64,000 nucleotides of DNA from Actinomadura xylanilytica (lineage in GTDB: Bacteria > Actinomycetota > Actinomycetes > Streptosporangiales > Streptosporangiaceae): assembly GCF_030283145.1 (NCBI RefSeq), contig NZ_JASNWE010000002.1, positions 62,001-126,000 on the forward strand, read 5' to 3'. Below are positions 33,164 to 42,416 of this stretch, in pieces. The notes beneath the pieces were generated by a model that was not told where the DNA came from, ran no database searches, and worked only from the letters and a program-made list of their open reading frames with translations. Every line of letters begins with the position of its first letter. The first letter of the stretch is position 1. Position numbers and translations under genes: made by a program.

Positions 33164-34930
33164 ATGTCTGGTCTTGCGGCGTTGTGTCGTCTGCGGCGGG
33201 CCGCCACGTCGGTGGCGATCGCCGCGGTCCTCCCCTTGGCCGCCCCCGCCGCGGCGTCCGCCGCGGCCTCCCCGGCGGCGCCCGTGGCCTCCGGGTCCGA
33301 GGAGCAGGTGCTCAAGGACGACGTCGCCATCAAGGTCGGCCCCGGCGGCGTCGCGCACGTGCGCGAGACGATCACGTACCGGTTCTCCGGGCAGGACGGC
33401 TTCAGCCGGACCTTCGTCACCAGGGAGCACCAGAGCGTCACCGAGGACCGCCTCTACAGGATCGACGGCGCCAGGGCGTCCAGCCCCGACGGCGGCCCCA
33501 CCCGGGTGTCCATCTCCGAGTCGGGCACCCGCACCACGCTGAAGGTGACCGGCGCCGCCGAGCTGACCGGCAGCCGCACCGTCGTCCTGGACTACGAGCT
33601 GCGCGGCGCGATCACCCCGATGGGCGCGGCCGAGGAGCTGCGCTGGACGGCGGTCGGCGGCTGGAAGGTGCCGGTGACCGAGGCCCGCGCCGTCGTCGAC
33701 GGCGGCGCGGTGATCCGCGACATCAACTGCTTCGCGGGACCGATCGACAGCACCATCGGCTGCACGCAGTACTACACCAACCACACCCGCACCCAGGGGA
33801 TCTTCAGCCAGCAGCAGATGCTGCCCGGCGAGTACCTCACCGTCGTCGCCGGCCTGCCCGCCGGGACGACCAAGGGCGAGCCGATCTACGAGCGGCGGCA
33901 CACCGTGGCGACCGCGTTCGCGGTGAACGCCGTCACCGGCGCGGCGCTGCTCGGCGTACTGGTGCTGCTGGCCGGCGGGCTCATCGCGCTGTACCTGCTG
34001 CGCGGGCGCGATGCCCGGGTGGTCGGCCGGAAGGCCGTCGAGGGCGACCAGGCCCCGCTCGCCGGCACCGAGTTCGAGCCGCCGAACGGCGTGCGTCCCG
34101 GCCAGATCGGCACCCTCGTCGACGAGCAGGCCGACGTGATCGACGTGACGGCGAGCATCGTCGACCTGGCCGTCCGCGGCCACCTGCTGATCGAGGAGGA
34201 GGACCGCGCGGTCACCGGCCGGCTCGACTGGACGCTGCGCGGGCTGGACCGTCCGGCGGGCGACCTGCTGCCGTACGAGCGGATCCTGTTGGACGCCCTG
34301 CTCACCGCCCCGGACGGCAGCGCGCGCGGCGCGGTCAAGCTGTCGGAGCTCGGCGGGACGTTCTCCACCCGGCTCGCGCAGGTCCGGTCGGCGATGTACG
34401 CCGACGTCGTCCAGCAGGGCTGGTTCGCCCGCCGTCCCGACACGGTGCGCTCCCGGTGGACCGTCGCGGGGCTCGCGCTGACCGTGCTCGGCGTCGCCGG
34501 GACCGTCGCGCTCGCGCTGACCACCGAGTACGCCCTGGTCGGCCTCGCGGTGATCATCGCGGGCGCGGCGCTCGCGTACGGCGGCCAGTACATGCCGGCC
34601 AAGACCGCGCGCGGCGCGACGGTGCTCGCGCACACCATCGGCTTCCGGGCCTTCCTCGGGCGCGGCGCCCTGCCCGAGGACGCCTTCGGCGGGCTCGCCT
34701 CGCGGCAGCGCATCGCGCTGTTCTCCCGGTTCCTCCCGTACGCGGTGGTGTTCGGCCTGGTCGCCGAGTGGGCCGAGACCGTCAAGGACGCGGGCGAGCG
34801 GGCCGAGGGCGCCGACAACCTCTACTGGTACGAGGGCCCGGCCGAATGGGACCTGTCGAAGTTCGCCGAGTCGATGCGGACGTTCACGCTGGCCACGTCC
34901 GGCTCCATCTCCCAGTCCCGCGGTCTCTGA
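33164..34930 (+). CDS. DUF2207-family membrane protein
   Basis: A 588-residue membrane protein. A signal sequence (AATSVAIAAVLPLAAPAAASA) is followed by an extracytoplasmic beta-rich DUF2207 domain (VAHVRETITYRFSGQDGFSRTF; TVVLDYELRGAITPM), a central membrane helix (AVTGAALLGVLVLLAGGLIALYLL), a cytoplasmic winged-helix-like region (DVTASIVDLAVRGHLLIEEED) and two further helices (VAGLALTVLGVAGTVALALTT, LVGLAVIIAGAALAYGG). The function of the family is unknown. ATG 33164 is 8 nt after TACCAT, so a leaderless transcript is likely; an in-frame ATG 21 nt earlier is possible. Confidence 0.88.
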   Translation: MSGLAALCRLRRAATSVAIAAVLPLAAPAAASAAASPAAPVASGSEEQVLKDDVAIKVGPGGVAHVRETITYRFSGQDGFSRTFVTREHQSVTEDRLYRIDGARASSPDGGPTRVSISESGTRTTLKVTGAAELTGSRTVVLDYELRGAITPMGAAEELRWTAVGGWKVPVTEARAVVDGGAVIRDINCFAGPIDSTIGCTQYYTNHTRTQGIFSQQQMLPGEYLTVVAGLPAGTTKGEPIYERRHTVATAFAVNAVTGAALLGVLVLLAGGLIALYLLRGRDARVVGRKAVEGDQAPLAGTEFEPPNGVRPGQIGTLVDEQADVIDVTASIVDLAVRGHLLIEEEDRAVTGRLDWTLRGLDRPAGDLLPYERILLDALLTAPDGSARGAVKLSELGGTFSTRLAQVRSAMYADVVQQGWFARRPDTVRSRWTVAGLALTVLGVAGTVALALTTEYALVGLAVIIAGAALAYGGQYMPAKTARGATVLAHTIGFRAFLGRGALPEDAFGGLASRQRIALFSRFLPYAVVFGLVAEWAETVKDAGERAEGADNLYWYEGPAEWDLSKFAESMRTFTLATSGSISQSRGL

Positions 34931-34940
34931 CCCCGCGCCG

Positions 34941-34959
34941 GGCCGCCCGCCGGGCGGTC
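34941..34959. terminator. GC-rich hairpin after the DUF2207 gene
   Basis: GGCCGCCC and GGGCGGTC pair with one G-T wobble around GCC, 11 bp after the DUF2207 stop. The following DNA is C-rich rather than T-rich. A probable U-less terminator. Confidence 0.4.
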
Positions 34960-35007
34960 CGTTCCCGCCCCTGCCCCGCCCCCTGCTAGGGCACATCTCG
35001 GCCAATT

Positions 35008-35030
35008 GGTAAGATGTCTGACATCTTACC
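35008..35030. promoter_or_regulatory. 23-bp perfect dyad operator before the GntR gene
   Basis: The arms GGTAAGATGTC (35008-35018) and GACATCTTACC (35020-35030) are perfect inverted repeats around one central T. The dyad ends one base before the GAGGAGG of the GntR gene and contains a possible -10 (TAAGAT, 35010-35015). This is the expected place for autorepression by a GntR/FadR dimer. Confidence 0.78.
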
Positions 35031-35041
35031 GAGGAGGTCGC

Positions 35042-35746
35042 GTGGCTTTGAGTCCCGTCCGGGGCGGCTCGACCGTCGACGCCGTGCTCGACCAGTTGCA
35101 GGCCGAGGTCAGCGGCGGCTCGTGGCGGGTGGGCGACCGGATCCCCGCCGAGCTCGACCTGGCGGCCCGGCTCGGGGTCAGCAGGCCGGCGGTCCGCGAG
35201 GCGATCCGGGCGCTGTCCCATGTCGGCGTGCTGGAGGTGCGCCGGGGCGACGGCACGTACGTGCTCAGCAGCGCCGACCCGCGTCCGCTGCTGCGGGACG
35301 TCGGCCGCGGGACGCTGCGGGACGTCTTCGAGGTGCAGCTCGCCTACGACGTCCAGGCCGCGCGCCTCGCCGCGCGCCGCCGCACGGACGCCGACCTGGA
35401 GCGCCTCGAAGGGCTGCTCGCCGCCCGCGACGCGGCCCTGGAGGCCGACGCGTTCGGCGCGGCCGACGCCCGCTTCCACGTGGGCGTCGCCGAGGCCGGC
35501 CACAACCCGGTGCTGATCGAGGCGTGCCGCTACTTCCTGGACCACCTGCGCGACTCGATGCGCACGATCCGGCTCGACCACGAGGTCCCCGAGGCCGGTC
35601 CGGCGGCGCACCGCGCGGTGCTCGACGCGATCATCGCCCGGGACGGCGAGGCCGCGGCGCGCGCCGCGGCGGCCGTGGTCGAGCCGACGCTCGCGGCCCT
35701 CGAGGCCCTGGTCGGGCCGGGCGAGGCGGACGGGGAGGGGCGGTGA
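35042..35746 (+). CDS. GntR-family regulator, FadR/FCD subgroup
   Basis: A 234-residue regulator with an N-terminal GntR winged helix (VDAVLDQLQAEVSGGSWRVGDRIPAELDLAARLGVSRPAVREAIRALSHVGVLEVRRGDGTYVL) and an all-helical FCD ligand domain. FCD metal ligands are visible as DARFHVGVAEAGHNP, then an AAHRAVLDAI segment near the C-terminus. Start is GTG 35042 with GGAGG 4 nt upstream. The stop overlaps the MFS start (GTGA), so the two are coupled. Effector likely a carboxylate; unknown. Confidence 0.93.
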   Translation: MALSPVRGGSTVDAVLDQLQAEVSGGSWRVGDRIPAELDLAARLGVSRPAVREAIRALSHVGVLEVRRGDGTYVLSSADPRPLLRDVGRGTLRDVFEVQLAYDVQAARLAARRRTDADLERLEGLLAARDAALEADAFGAADARFHVGVAEAGHNPVLIEACRYFLDHLRDSMRTIRLDHEVPEAGPAAHRAVLDAIIARDGEAAARAAAAVVEPTLAALEALVGPGEADGEGR

Positions 35747-36984
35747 GCGCCCGCCGCACCGTGCTGGCCGGCCAGCTCGCGCTGATCGTCCTGGTCGCGC
35801 TCAACCTGCGGCCCGCGATCACCGCGGTCGGCCCGCTGCTCACCGAGATCCGCGGCGACTTCCACCTGTCCGGCACGGCGGCGGGCGCCCTCACCACGCT
35901 GCCGCTGCTGTTCTTCGGCTCGTACGGGCTGCTGGCGGCGTTCCTGCGGCGCGCGCCGCGGCCCGAGACGCTGCTGGTGATCGGGATGGCGCTGCTGGTC
36001 ACCGGGCTGCTGCTGCGCCTGCTGGACGCCCCGTTCTTCCTGTTCGCCGGGTCGCTGGTCGCCGGCGTCGCGATCAGCATCGGCAACATCGCGATGCCGG
36101 CCCTCATCAAGCGGGACCATCCGGGCCACATCACGACGGTGACCGCGATCTACACGATCGCCGTCACGATCGGCGCGGCGGTCTCGTCCGGCATCGCGGT
36201 GCCGGTCGAGGACGCGCTGGACAGCTCGTGGCGGCTGCCGCTGTCGCTGCTGGTGATCCCCGCGGCGCTGGCGGGCGTGGCGGCGCTGCCCCGGGCCGTG
36301 CGGAGCTCCCGCTCGGCGAAGGCCGCTCCGGCCGGGGCGCCGGGCCGCGACTCCCGGCACGTGGCCGCGCTGGTCTGGAGGTCCGGGCTGGCGTGGCAGA
36401 TCACCCTCTTCATGGGCATCCAGTCGCTGCTGGCGTACGTGGTGATCGGGTGGTTGCCGACGATCTGCCAGGACCGCGGGCTCAGCGAGGCGGCGTCGGG
36501 GTACGCGCTGGCCTCGGTCAGCCTGCTCCAGGCGCTCGGCTCGCTGGCGGTGCCGGTCTTCGGCCGCTGGATGCGCGACCAGCGCCCGCTGGTGATCGCG
36601 ACGGTGCTGCTGTGCCTGGCCGGTTTCGCCGGGGTCGCCTGGGCGCCGATCGGGTCGGTGTGGGTGTGGACCGTCGTGCTCGGCATCGGGCAGGGCATCG
36701 GATTCGCCACGGCGCTGTCGTTCCTCGGACTCCGCGCGCACGACGCCCAGGTCGCGGCGCATCTCTCCGGGATGGCCCAGGGCGTCGGCTACGCGCTCGC
36801 GGCGGTCGGCCCACTCGTCCTCGGCGCACTGCGCGACGCCACCGGCGGATGGACCGTTCCGGTGACCGTGGTGCTGGTGATCGCCGTTCTGCTCGGCGTC
36901 CCCGGCCTGGCGGCGGGCCGCGACCGGACGCTCGGCGCCCCCGGTCCGGCGGCCGAACCGGCCCCCGAGACGGTCGCGAACTGA
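35743..36984 (+). CDS. MFS transporter, CynX/NimT family
   Basis: A 413-residue 12-helix transporter. The first helix has LIVLVALNLRPAITAVGPLLTEI (the NLRPAI signature of CynX/NimT cyanate and 2-nitroimidazole transporters), then GALTTLPLLFFGSYGLLAAFLRR, GNIAMPALIKRDHPGHITTVTAIYTIAVTIGAA, and in the second half FMGIQSLLAYVVIGWLPTICQDRGLS, typical of the family. The GTG start overlaps the GntR stop. Substrate unknown; control by the GntR protein upstream is likely. Confidence 0.91.
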   Translation: MSARRTVLAGQLALIVLVALNLRPAITAVGPLLTEIRGDFHLSGTAAGALTTLPLLFFGSYGLLAAFLRRAPRPETLLVIGMALLVTGLLLRLLDAPFFLFAGSLVAGVAISIGNIAMPALIKRDHPGHITTVTAIYTIAVTIGAAVSSGIAVPVEDALDSSWRLPLSLLVIPAALAGVAALPRAVRSSRSAKAAPAGAPGRDSRHVAALVWRSGLAWQITLFMGIQSLLAYVVIGWLPTICQDRGLSEAASGYALASVSLLQALGSLAVPVFGRWMRDQRPLVIATVLLCLAGFAGVAWAPIGSVWVWTVVLGIGQGIGFATALSFLGLRAHDAQVAAHLSGMAQGVGYALAAVGPLVLGALRDATGGWTVPVTVVLVIAVLLGVPGLAAGRDRTLGAPGPAAEPAPETVAN

Positions 36985-37180
36985 CATTCCCCGCCCGCGT
37001 TCCCCCATGGCGCCGCCAACACCGCGGGGGGACGTTCATGTCGCGGTCAATCCGCCATAACGCCCGATACCCGATTCGCCATGAATGGCGACATGAGTCG
37101 CTGGTGTCGTCGTTCGCGGTGTTCCAGGGGTTCGTATATTGGACTTGTCACCAGCGGATTCCGATTCGGGAGGTGGGGAC

Positions 37181-37696
37181 ATGGCGGCGACGATCCTGGC
37201 CGACGCCTCGATGCTCGGCCACAACCTGCCCTACTGGCTCGGGCCCGCGATCATCACGATCTCCATGGTGGTCTGGCTGGGGCTGACGCTCTCGGCCGCC
37301 ATCCGCAAGATCCATCCTGAGCGCCGGCACGACCAGTCGCCGCACCGCGGCCCGATCGAGGGCGGCCTGTACCAATACAGGCCCGGCATGTATTCGCACA
37401 GTTATCCGCCGCATTTCTTCGACCCGGCCAACAAGGCCATGGCCGAGAGGGCACACGCCGAGACCGCCGTCCTCAGGAGGACGGTGACCGGGAAGACGGT
37501 CGCGGGCAGACTGGCGCTCACGAAGACGCCCGCCACGGACGCGCCCACGCCCAAGGCCGGCGTCCCGCACCCGGGCTTCCCGAAGCTGGGGACCCCGAAC
37601 ACGGGCACCCCGAACGAGACCTCCGCGAACCGGGATGCACAAGACGCGCCCCCGTCGAGAGCGGACGCACCGGACAGCAGGCGCCGTCGCGACTGA
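37181..37696 (+). CDS. Small membrane protein of unknown function with Pro/Thr-rich tail
   Basis: A 171-residue protein with one hydrophobic helix near the N-terminus (WLGPAIITISMVVWLGLTLSAAI), then a conserved-looking segment with GGLYQYRPGMYSHSYPPHFFDP and a low-complexity C-terminus rich in Pro, Thr and Gly. I recognise no named family. GGGAGG lies 6-7 nt before the ATG, and a TATATT hexamer at 37135-37140 is a reasonable -10. The 196 nt before it otherwise holds nothing I can name. Confidence 0.72.
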   Translation: MAATILADASMLGHNLPYWLGPAIITISMVVWLGLTLSAAIRKIHPERRHDQSPHRGPIEGGLYQYRPGMYSHSYPPHFFDPANKAMAERAHAETAVLRRTVTGKTVAGRLALTKTPATDAPTPKAGVPHPGFPKLGTPNTGTPNETSANRDAQDAPPSRADAPDSRRRRD

Positions 37697-37787
37697 CCCG
37701 TCGCGACCGACCCGCCTGCCGCCTGCCGCCGCCCGACCCCCGCCTGCCACCTCCCGACTCCCGCCTGCCGTTCGGCGCCTCACTCCC

Positions 37788-38765
37788 TCAGCGGTCGAAC
37801 ACCCCTGGGGCCGGACGGATGGCACCGACCGTCGCGTCACCGCCGTGCAGCTCGACGGCCGACAGCTCGTCCAGGACGGCGGTGTCCACGCCGGGCGCCC
37901 CGGCCACGCCGAGGGCCCGCAGCAGCGCGACGGTGACCGGGGTGCGGGCCCGCATCGCCCCGTCGTCGATCTTGACGGCGCCCGCGCGGCCGTCGGCGAG
38001 CGCGAACGCGTCCACGCCCTCCGCGCCGCACTTGACCAGCAGCCCGGGGACCGCGTCCATCAGCCGCCGCTCCTCGCGGCGGGTGCCCGAGGTCCACTGC
38101 GGATGGGTCCGCATCGCGTCGGCGACGCGGCGCTCGGGCGTGCCGGGCGCGGCCAGCACCAGCGCCCGAAAGGCCCGCGCGACGCCCGTCGTGGAGATCG
38201 CGAACAGCGGGGCGCCGCAGCCGTCGACGCCCACCGCGACGGGCTGCTCACCGGACAGGTCCGCCACGACCGCGCGGACGGCGGCCTGGAGCGGATGGTC
38301 GGCGTCCAGGTAGGAGCCCGTCGGCCAGCCCGCCGCGACGCAGGCGGCGAGCATGGCCGCGTGCTTGCCCGAGCAGTTCATCCGCAGCCGGGACCGGCCG
38401 CCGCCGTTGCGGGCCACCTCCAGGTAGGCGTCCGGGTCCAGCGGCCACTGCGCCGGGCAGCGCAGCGCGTCCGCGCCCAGCCCGGCGCCGGCGAGGATCT
38501 TCTCGACGCCCTCCACGTGGAAGTCCTCGCCCGAGTGGCTGCCCGCGGCGAGCGCCAGCTCCGCGCCGTCCAGGTCCAGGCCGGACCTGAGCATCGCGAC
38601 GGCCTGCATCGGCTTGTTGGCCGACCTCGGGAAGATCGCCTCCTCCGGCGTCCCCACCCGCACCACCGTCGAGCCGTCGGCGGCGAGCCCGGCGGCGGTG
38701 CCCCGGTGCCATGACTCCACGAAACCGGAGCGCTCCACCTCCACCAGCACCGGATTGATCTCCAC
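37788..38765 (-). CDS. Asparaginase (PF06089 type)
   Basis: A 325-residue enzyme of the Asparaginase_II (PF06089) family, found mainly in actinobacteria and rhizobia, distinct from E. coli AnsA/AnsB. Markers are the start [19 protein letters not shown], then [51 protein letters not shown] (catalytic Ser/Lys region) and [15 protein letters not shown] start at GTG 38765, with GGGAGG 5 nt upstream and the family N-terminus immediately following; a TTG at 38819 or GTG at 38804 would add 13-18 residues. Confidence 0.9.
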   Translation of the reverse strand: MEINPVLVEVERSGFVESWHRGTAAGLAADGSTVVRVGTPEEAIFPRSANKPMQAVAMLRSGLDLDGAELALAAGSHSGEDFHVEGVEKILAGAGLGADALRCPAQWPLDPDAYLEVARNGGGRSRLRMNCSGKHAAMLAACVAAGWPTGSYLDADHPLQAAVRAVVADLSGEQPVAVGVDGCGAPLFAISTTGVARAFRALVLAAPGTPERRVADAMRTHPQWTSGTRREERRLMDAVPGLLVKCGAEGVDAFALADGRAGAVKIDDGAMRARTPVTVALLRALGVAGAPGVDTAVLDELSAVELHGGDATVGAIRPAPGVFDR

Positions 38766-38876
38766 CACGGCCTCCCGGTTCCCCGCTCCGATGATCACTC
38801 TCACCGGAAAGGTACCCAACCCGGGCGCATCCGCCCCCGCCCCGTTCCTTCGGGGCTCCGAGGCCGGGCGGCCGGG

Positions 38877-39704
38877 TCAGCGCGGGCGGACGCCGAGAAG
38901 CGCGCGGGCCTCGGCGGCGGACATCGGCGGACGCTGGGCCAGCTCCGCCGCGGCCGACGCCCGTTCGACGAGCTCGACGTTGGCGGTCACCGGCCGCCCC
39001 TTGGACAGCGTCAGCGTGTCCTCCATCCCGACCCGCAGGTGCCCGCCCGCCGACAGCGCCGCGAACATGACCGGCAGCGCCGTGCGGCCGACGCCCGTCG
39101 CCGACCACGTCGCCCCCTCCGGCAGCGCCGCGACCGCCGCGACCAGCGACCGCGCGTCGCCCGGCATCCCGCCCGGCACCCCCATCACCAGGTCGCAGTG
39201 CACGTGCCCGCCGTACGGGAGGCCGTACTTGTCGAGCAGCCGGTGCAGCGCCGTCACCTGCCCGAGGTCGAACAGCTCGAACTCCGGCACGATCTCCATC
39301 TCCTGGGTGCGCCGGTACAGCTCCACCATGAACGGCCACGGGTTCATGAACACCTCGTCGCCGAAGTTGACCGTGCCGCAGGTCAGCGAGCAGCCGTCCG
39401 GCGCCGCCTCCAGCACCCGCAGCCGGTCCTCGTACGGATCGGTGACCGCCCCTCCCGTCGACAGCTGGACGATCAGCCCGGTGCCGGACCGCAGCGCCTG
39501 CACCGTGTCGCGCAGCAGGAACAGGTCGAGCGTGGGCTTGGCGTCGTCGTCGCGGACGTGCACGTGGATGACGGCCGCCCCGGCCGCCTCGCACTCCTTG
39601 GCCGTCTGGACCAGTTCATCAAGGGTGACGGGCAGGGCCGGAACATCCGCCTTCGCGGACTCCGCACCGGTGGGCGCCACCGTGATGAGCGTCGTTGCTC
39701 CCAT
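38877..39704 (-). CDS. BKACE-family beta-keto acid cleavage enzyme (PF05853)
   Basis: A 275-residue TIM-barrel enzyme that condenses a beta-keto acid with acetyl-CoA, related to 3-keto-5-aminohexanoate cleavage enzyme. The metal ligands are in [19 protein letters not shown] (two His) and later a Glu near [13 protein letters not shown], a family hallmark; VQLSTGGAV and [14 protein letters not shown] are also typical. The substrate varies widely in this family and is not predictable here. ATG 39704 lies 19 bp from the divergent dtd start, so the two promoters must overlap. Confidence 0.9.
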   Translation of the reverse strand: MGATTLITVAPTGAESAKADVPALPVTLDELVQTAKECEAAGAAVIHVHVRDDDAKPTLDLFLLRDTVQALRSGTGLIVQLSTGGAVTDPYEDRLRVLEAAPDGCSLTCGTVNFGDEVFMNPWPFMVELYRRTQEMEIVPEFELFDLGQVTALHRLLDKYGLPYGGHVHCDLVMGVPGGMPGDARSLVAAVAALPEGATWSATGVGRTALPVMFAALSAGGHLRVGMEDTLTLSKGRPVTANVELVERASAAAELAQRPPMSAAEARALLGVRPR

Positions 39705-39723
39705 AGGCGGCAGAATGCATGGC

Positions 39724-40149
39724 ATGAGGGCCGTAGTCCAGAGGGCGAGCCAGGCGAGCGTGACCGTTGACGATCTCATCGTCGGGGAGATCGAGGGTCC
39801 GGGCCTCCTGGTCCTGGTCGGGGTGACGCACGACGACACCCCGCAGCAGGCCCGGAGGCTGGCCGCCAAGCTGTGGGGGCTGCGCGTCCTGGAGGGCGAG
39901 CGGTCCTGCTCCGACCTGAACGCCCCGCTGCTGGTCGTCAGCCAGTTCACCCTGTACGGGGACGCGCGCAAGGGCCGCCGGCCCACCTGGACCGCCGCCG
40001 CGCCCGGCCCGGTCGCCGAGCCGCTGGTCAACGCGGTCGTCACCGAGCTGCGCGCGCTCGGCGCCAAGGTCGAGACGGGGGTCTTCGGCGCCGACATGAA
40101 GGTCGCCCTGGTCAACGACGGTCCGATCACCGTCATCCTGGACCTCTGA
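39724..40149 (+). CDS. dtd: D-aminoacyl-tRNA deacylase
   Basis: Hydrolyses D-aminoacyl-tRNA (and Gly-tRNA-Ala) in the cytosol. The 141-residue protein begins [17 protein letters not shown], and has the catalytic segment [17 protein letters not shown] and the C-terminal GPIT version of the Gly-cis-Pro motif ([12 protein letters not shown]). The length is standard. The 19-bp gap to the BKACE gene leaves little room for a leader, and no ribosome-binding site is evident. Confidence 0.96.
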   Translation: MRAVVQRASQASVTVDDLIVGEIEGPGLLVLVGVTHDDTPQQARRLAAKLWGLRVLEGERSCSDLNAPLLVVSQFTLYGDARKGRRPTWTAAAPGPVAEPLVNAVVTELRALGAKVETGVFGADMKVALVNDGPITVILDL

Positions 40150-40186
40150 CCGGCGGGGCGGCGGGGCGGCTGGGGAGCGGTGATCC

Positions 40187-40756
40187 TCAGCGGGCGAGGC
40201 CGTAGACCATCCCGATGATCGTGACCACGGTCCCGGCGGCGGCCAGCAGGATCATCACGCGGTCGGCCTGGGCGAGCCGTCCGCGGACCTCCGGGGAGAA
40301 CACCACCACACCCGTCTCACGCTCACGGCCGCCACCGCCGGCGGCACCGCCCTCTCGGACGCCGCCGCGCGGAGGGTTCTGCGCCTCCGGCCCGGAGCGG
40401 CCGAGCCGCTTGCGGGCGACGCCCTGGAGGCCGAACAGCCGCCACAGCCCGTCGCCCTTCATCAGCTGATGCCGGGGCGTGCACGCGAACAGCCGTCCCC
40501 GGACGGGCTCGCGGCAGGAGAACCCCTGCCGCGTCGTCACCCGGCAGATCGTCGGCACCAGCAGGAACTCGTACAGGCACCAGAACAGCAGCACGATCAG
40601 CGCCAGCCGCCAGGAGTGCAGCAGCCACGCCGCCACGGCGACCGCCGCGAGCACGCCCCACCACACCAGTGCGGACTCCCTGCGCCGGCGGCGGCGCCGG
40701 CCCGTCGCGCTCTTCTTCGCGAGCGGCGGTTCCCTGTCCCCCAGGTTCGCGACCAT
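40187..40756 (-). CDS. Hypothetical membrane protein
   Basis: About 189 residues. A poly-Arg stretch (ATGRRRRRRRESA) precedes one or two membrane helices (WWGVLAAVAVAAWLL, LALIVLLFWCLYEFLLVPTI), then a cytoplasmic, Gly-rich part and a final helix (VMILLAAAGTVVTIIGMVYGLA). I recognise no named family. The start is uncertain: the ATG used here has GGAGG at a rather long 14 nt, and GTG 40804 is the alternative. Confidence 0.65.
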   Translation of the reverse strand: MVANLGDREPPLAKKSATGRRRRRRRESALVWWGVLAAVAVAAWLLHSWRLALIVLLFWCLYEFLLVPTICRVTTRQGFSCREPVRGRLFACTPRHQLMKGDGLWRLFGLQGVARKRLGRSGPEAQNPPRGGVREGGAAGGGGRERETGVVVFSPEVRGRLAQADRVMILLAAAGTVVTIIGMVYGLAR

Positions 40757-40835
40757 CGGTAAGGAACCCACCTCCCCGGACGGCGGCCGACGGGAATCGT
40801 CCACGCCAGACGAGTTTGCCCGGACGGTAGGGGTT

Positions 40836-41834
40836 TTACGCCCGTTTTGCGGCTTGACGGCCGAGATTGATGTTGGCGTTGCGGCCCGTCTCCGGCGACA
40901 CCACGACCTCCTGCGCCGCCGCGACCCCGCCGGCCAGCAGCTCGGCGTCGACCGGGACGTTCCGCTTGACCAGGGCCAGCGCGACCGGGCCGAGCTCGTG
41001 GTGCCGGGCCGCCGACCCGACGAACCCGACCGTCCGGCCGCCGGGGATCTCCACCGGGTCGCCGTGCGCGGGCAGGCGGTCGACGCTGCCGTCCAGGTGC
41101 AGGAAGACCAGGCGGCGCGGCGGGCGGCCCAGGTTGTGCACGCGGGCGACGGTCTCCTGCCCCCGGTAGCAGCCCTTGGCCAGGTGCACCGCGGTGTCGG
41201 TCCAGCCCGTCTCGTGCGGGATCGTCCGGTGGTCGGTGTCGAACCCGAGCCGGGGCCGGTGCGCGGCGATCCGCAGCGCCTCGTACGCCCAGAGCCCGGC
41301 CGGGCGGACGTCGCCGGACGCGGGCACCGCGGCCAGCGCCGACCGGTCGATGATCTGCGCGGTGCCCGCGACGTCGGGCAGGGCCAGCACGCCCGGCGCC
41401 GGCTCCAGGCCGGACGTCACCACGGCGTACCGGTCGCTCACGTCGGCGACCTCCACGCGCAGCATGAACCGCATCCGGTCGAGGAAGTCGGTCAGCGCCG
41501 GGGCGGTGCCGGGCTCGACATGCGCCCAGACCGCCTCGCCGTCGTCGATCATCTGGAGATGGTGCTCGATGTGCCCGTTCGCGCTGAGCAGCAGCGCCTC
41601 GGTCGCCTCGAACGGCTTGAGCCCGCTCAGATGCTGGCTGAGGAGGCTGTGCAGCCAGCTCAGCCGGTCGGGGCCCGAGACGCGCACGACGCCGCGGTTG
41701 CTCCGGTCGACGAACGCGGTGCCCGCTTCAAGAGCGCGCTGTTCTTGGGACGGCTCGCCGTAGTGCGCGGCGACCTCCTGGTCGGGCGCGTCGGCTGCGA
41801 CGGCCCCGGGCAACTGCAACAACGGGCTCTCCAT
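40836..41834 (-). CDS. ygfZ: Folate-binding Fe-S cluster assembly/repair protein YgfZ
   Basis: A GcvT-like folate-binding protein supporting Fe-S enzyme maturation. The 332-residue sequence has the GcvT-type start (FVDRSNRGVVRVSGPDRLSWLHSLLSQHLSGL) and the diagnostic KGCYRGQETVARVHNLG motif with its essential Cys (about residue 224). The ATG is 55 nt downstream of the Fur-family gene on the same strand, so they may be cotranscribed. Confidence 0.94.
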   Translation of the reverse strand: MESPLLQLPGAVAADAPDQEVAAHYGEPSQEQRALEAGTAFVDRSNRGVVRVSGPDRLSWLHSLLSQHLSGLKPFEATEALLLSANGHIEHHLQMIDDGEAVWAHVEPGTAPALTDFLDRMRFMLRVEVADVSDRYAVVTSGLEPAPGVLALPDVAGTAQIIDRSALAAVPASGDVRPAGLWAYEALRIAAHRPRLGFDTDHRTIPHETGWTDTAVHLAKGCYRGQETVARVHNLGRPPRRLVFLHLDGSVDRLPAHGDPVEIPGGRTVGFVGSAARHHELGPVALALVKRNVPVDAELLAGGVAAAQEVVVSPETGRNANINLGRQAAKRA

Positions 41835-41889
41835 GAACCCAGACTATGTCGCCCCCGCGGGCCCCTGGAGCCGCCGGAGCGGCCGAAGA

Positions 41890-42303
41890 TCACGGATGGC
41901 AGTTCTTGCAGAGCCCGTAGACGGTGAGGTGGTGCACGTCGGTCTGGAACCCGAAGTCGGCCGCCAGCCGCTCGGCCAGCCCGGCCGCCGCCCTGGGGTC
42001 GACGTCGTTGACCGTGCCGCAGTCGCGGCACACCAGATGGATGTGCTCGGCCTCGGCCGCCAGGTGGTAGTTGGGCGGACCGTGCCCGAGATGGGCGTGC
42101 TTGACCAGCCCGAGCTCCTCAAGGAGCTCCAGCGTGCGGTACACGGTGGAGATGTTGACGCCGCGGGCGGTGCGCTGCACCTCGGTGCAGATCTCCTCGG
42201 GGGTCCCGTGCTCGAGGTCGGTCACCGCTTCGAGCACCAACTGACGCTGCGGGGTGACCCGGTACCCCTTGGCCCGCAGTTCCTCCTGCCACGACTCGAC
42301 CAT
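41890..42303 (-). CDS. Fur-family metalloregulator, Nur-like
   Basis: A 137-residue Fur protein. DNA-binding part: VTPQRQLVLEAV, HGTPEEICTEVQRTARGVNISTVYRTLELLEELGLV. Metal sites: the structural Cys pairs CRDC and CKNC, plus His32, His69, His71, His80, His87, His89 and His124/125. The KHAHLGHG segment and His125 fall where Streptomyces Nur has its nickel ligands (His70, His72, His126), which favours nickel over zinc or iron; this is by-eye. Canonical Fur regulation would place its box near 42345. It is followed by ygfZ. Confidence 0.9.
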   Translation of the reverse strand: MVESWQEELRAKGYRVTPQRQLVLEAVTDLEHGTPEEICTEVQRTARGVNISTVYRTLELLEELGLVKHAHLGHGPPNYHLAAEAEHIHLVCRDCGTVNDVDPRAAAGLAERLAADFGFQTDVHHLTVYGLCKNCHP

Positions 42304-42344
42304 GTCCAGAGTCTATGTGCCGGAGGTCACGGGATGGGTTCACC

Positions 42345-42358
42345 GCAAATTCGTTTGC
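42345..42358. promoter_or_regulatory. GCAAA-N4-TTTGC dyad between the Fur/Nur-like gene and the mini-ORF
   Basis: GCAAA (42345-42349) and TTTGC (42354-42358) form a dyad 42 bp before the Fur-family ATG. It contains the TTTGCC hexamer that, with CATAGC 17 bp further, could be the promoter of the divergent mini-ORF. Nur boxes contain TGCAA-type half sites, so the match is loose. Confidence 0.4.
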
Positions 42359-42416
42359 CTCACTCAGGAGGGCTCGCATAGCGTGCTGGTACGCGCGAAA
42401 GGAGGTGGTCCAGGAA

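Noticed and set aside
42398..42411. Possible 3' end of a 16S rRNA gene on the minus strand (GGACCACCTCCTTT)
   Set aside because: Only the anti-Shine-Dalgarno-like 14 nt matches; no helix 45 or other rRNA sequence is present. It is explained as a strong ribosome-binding site.
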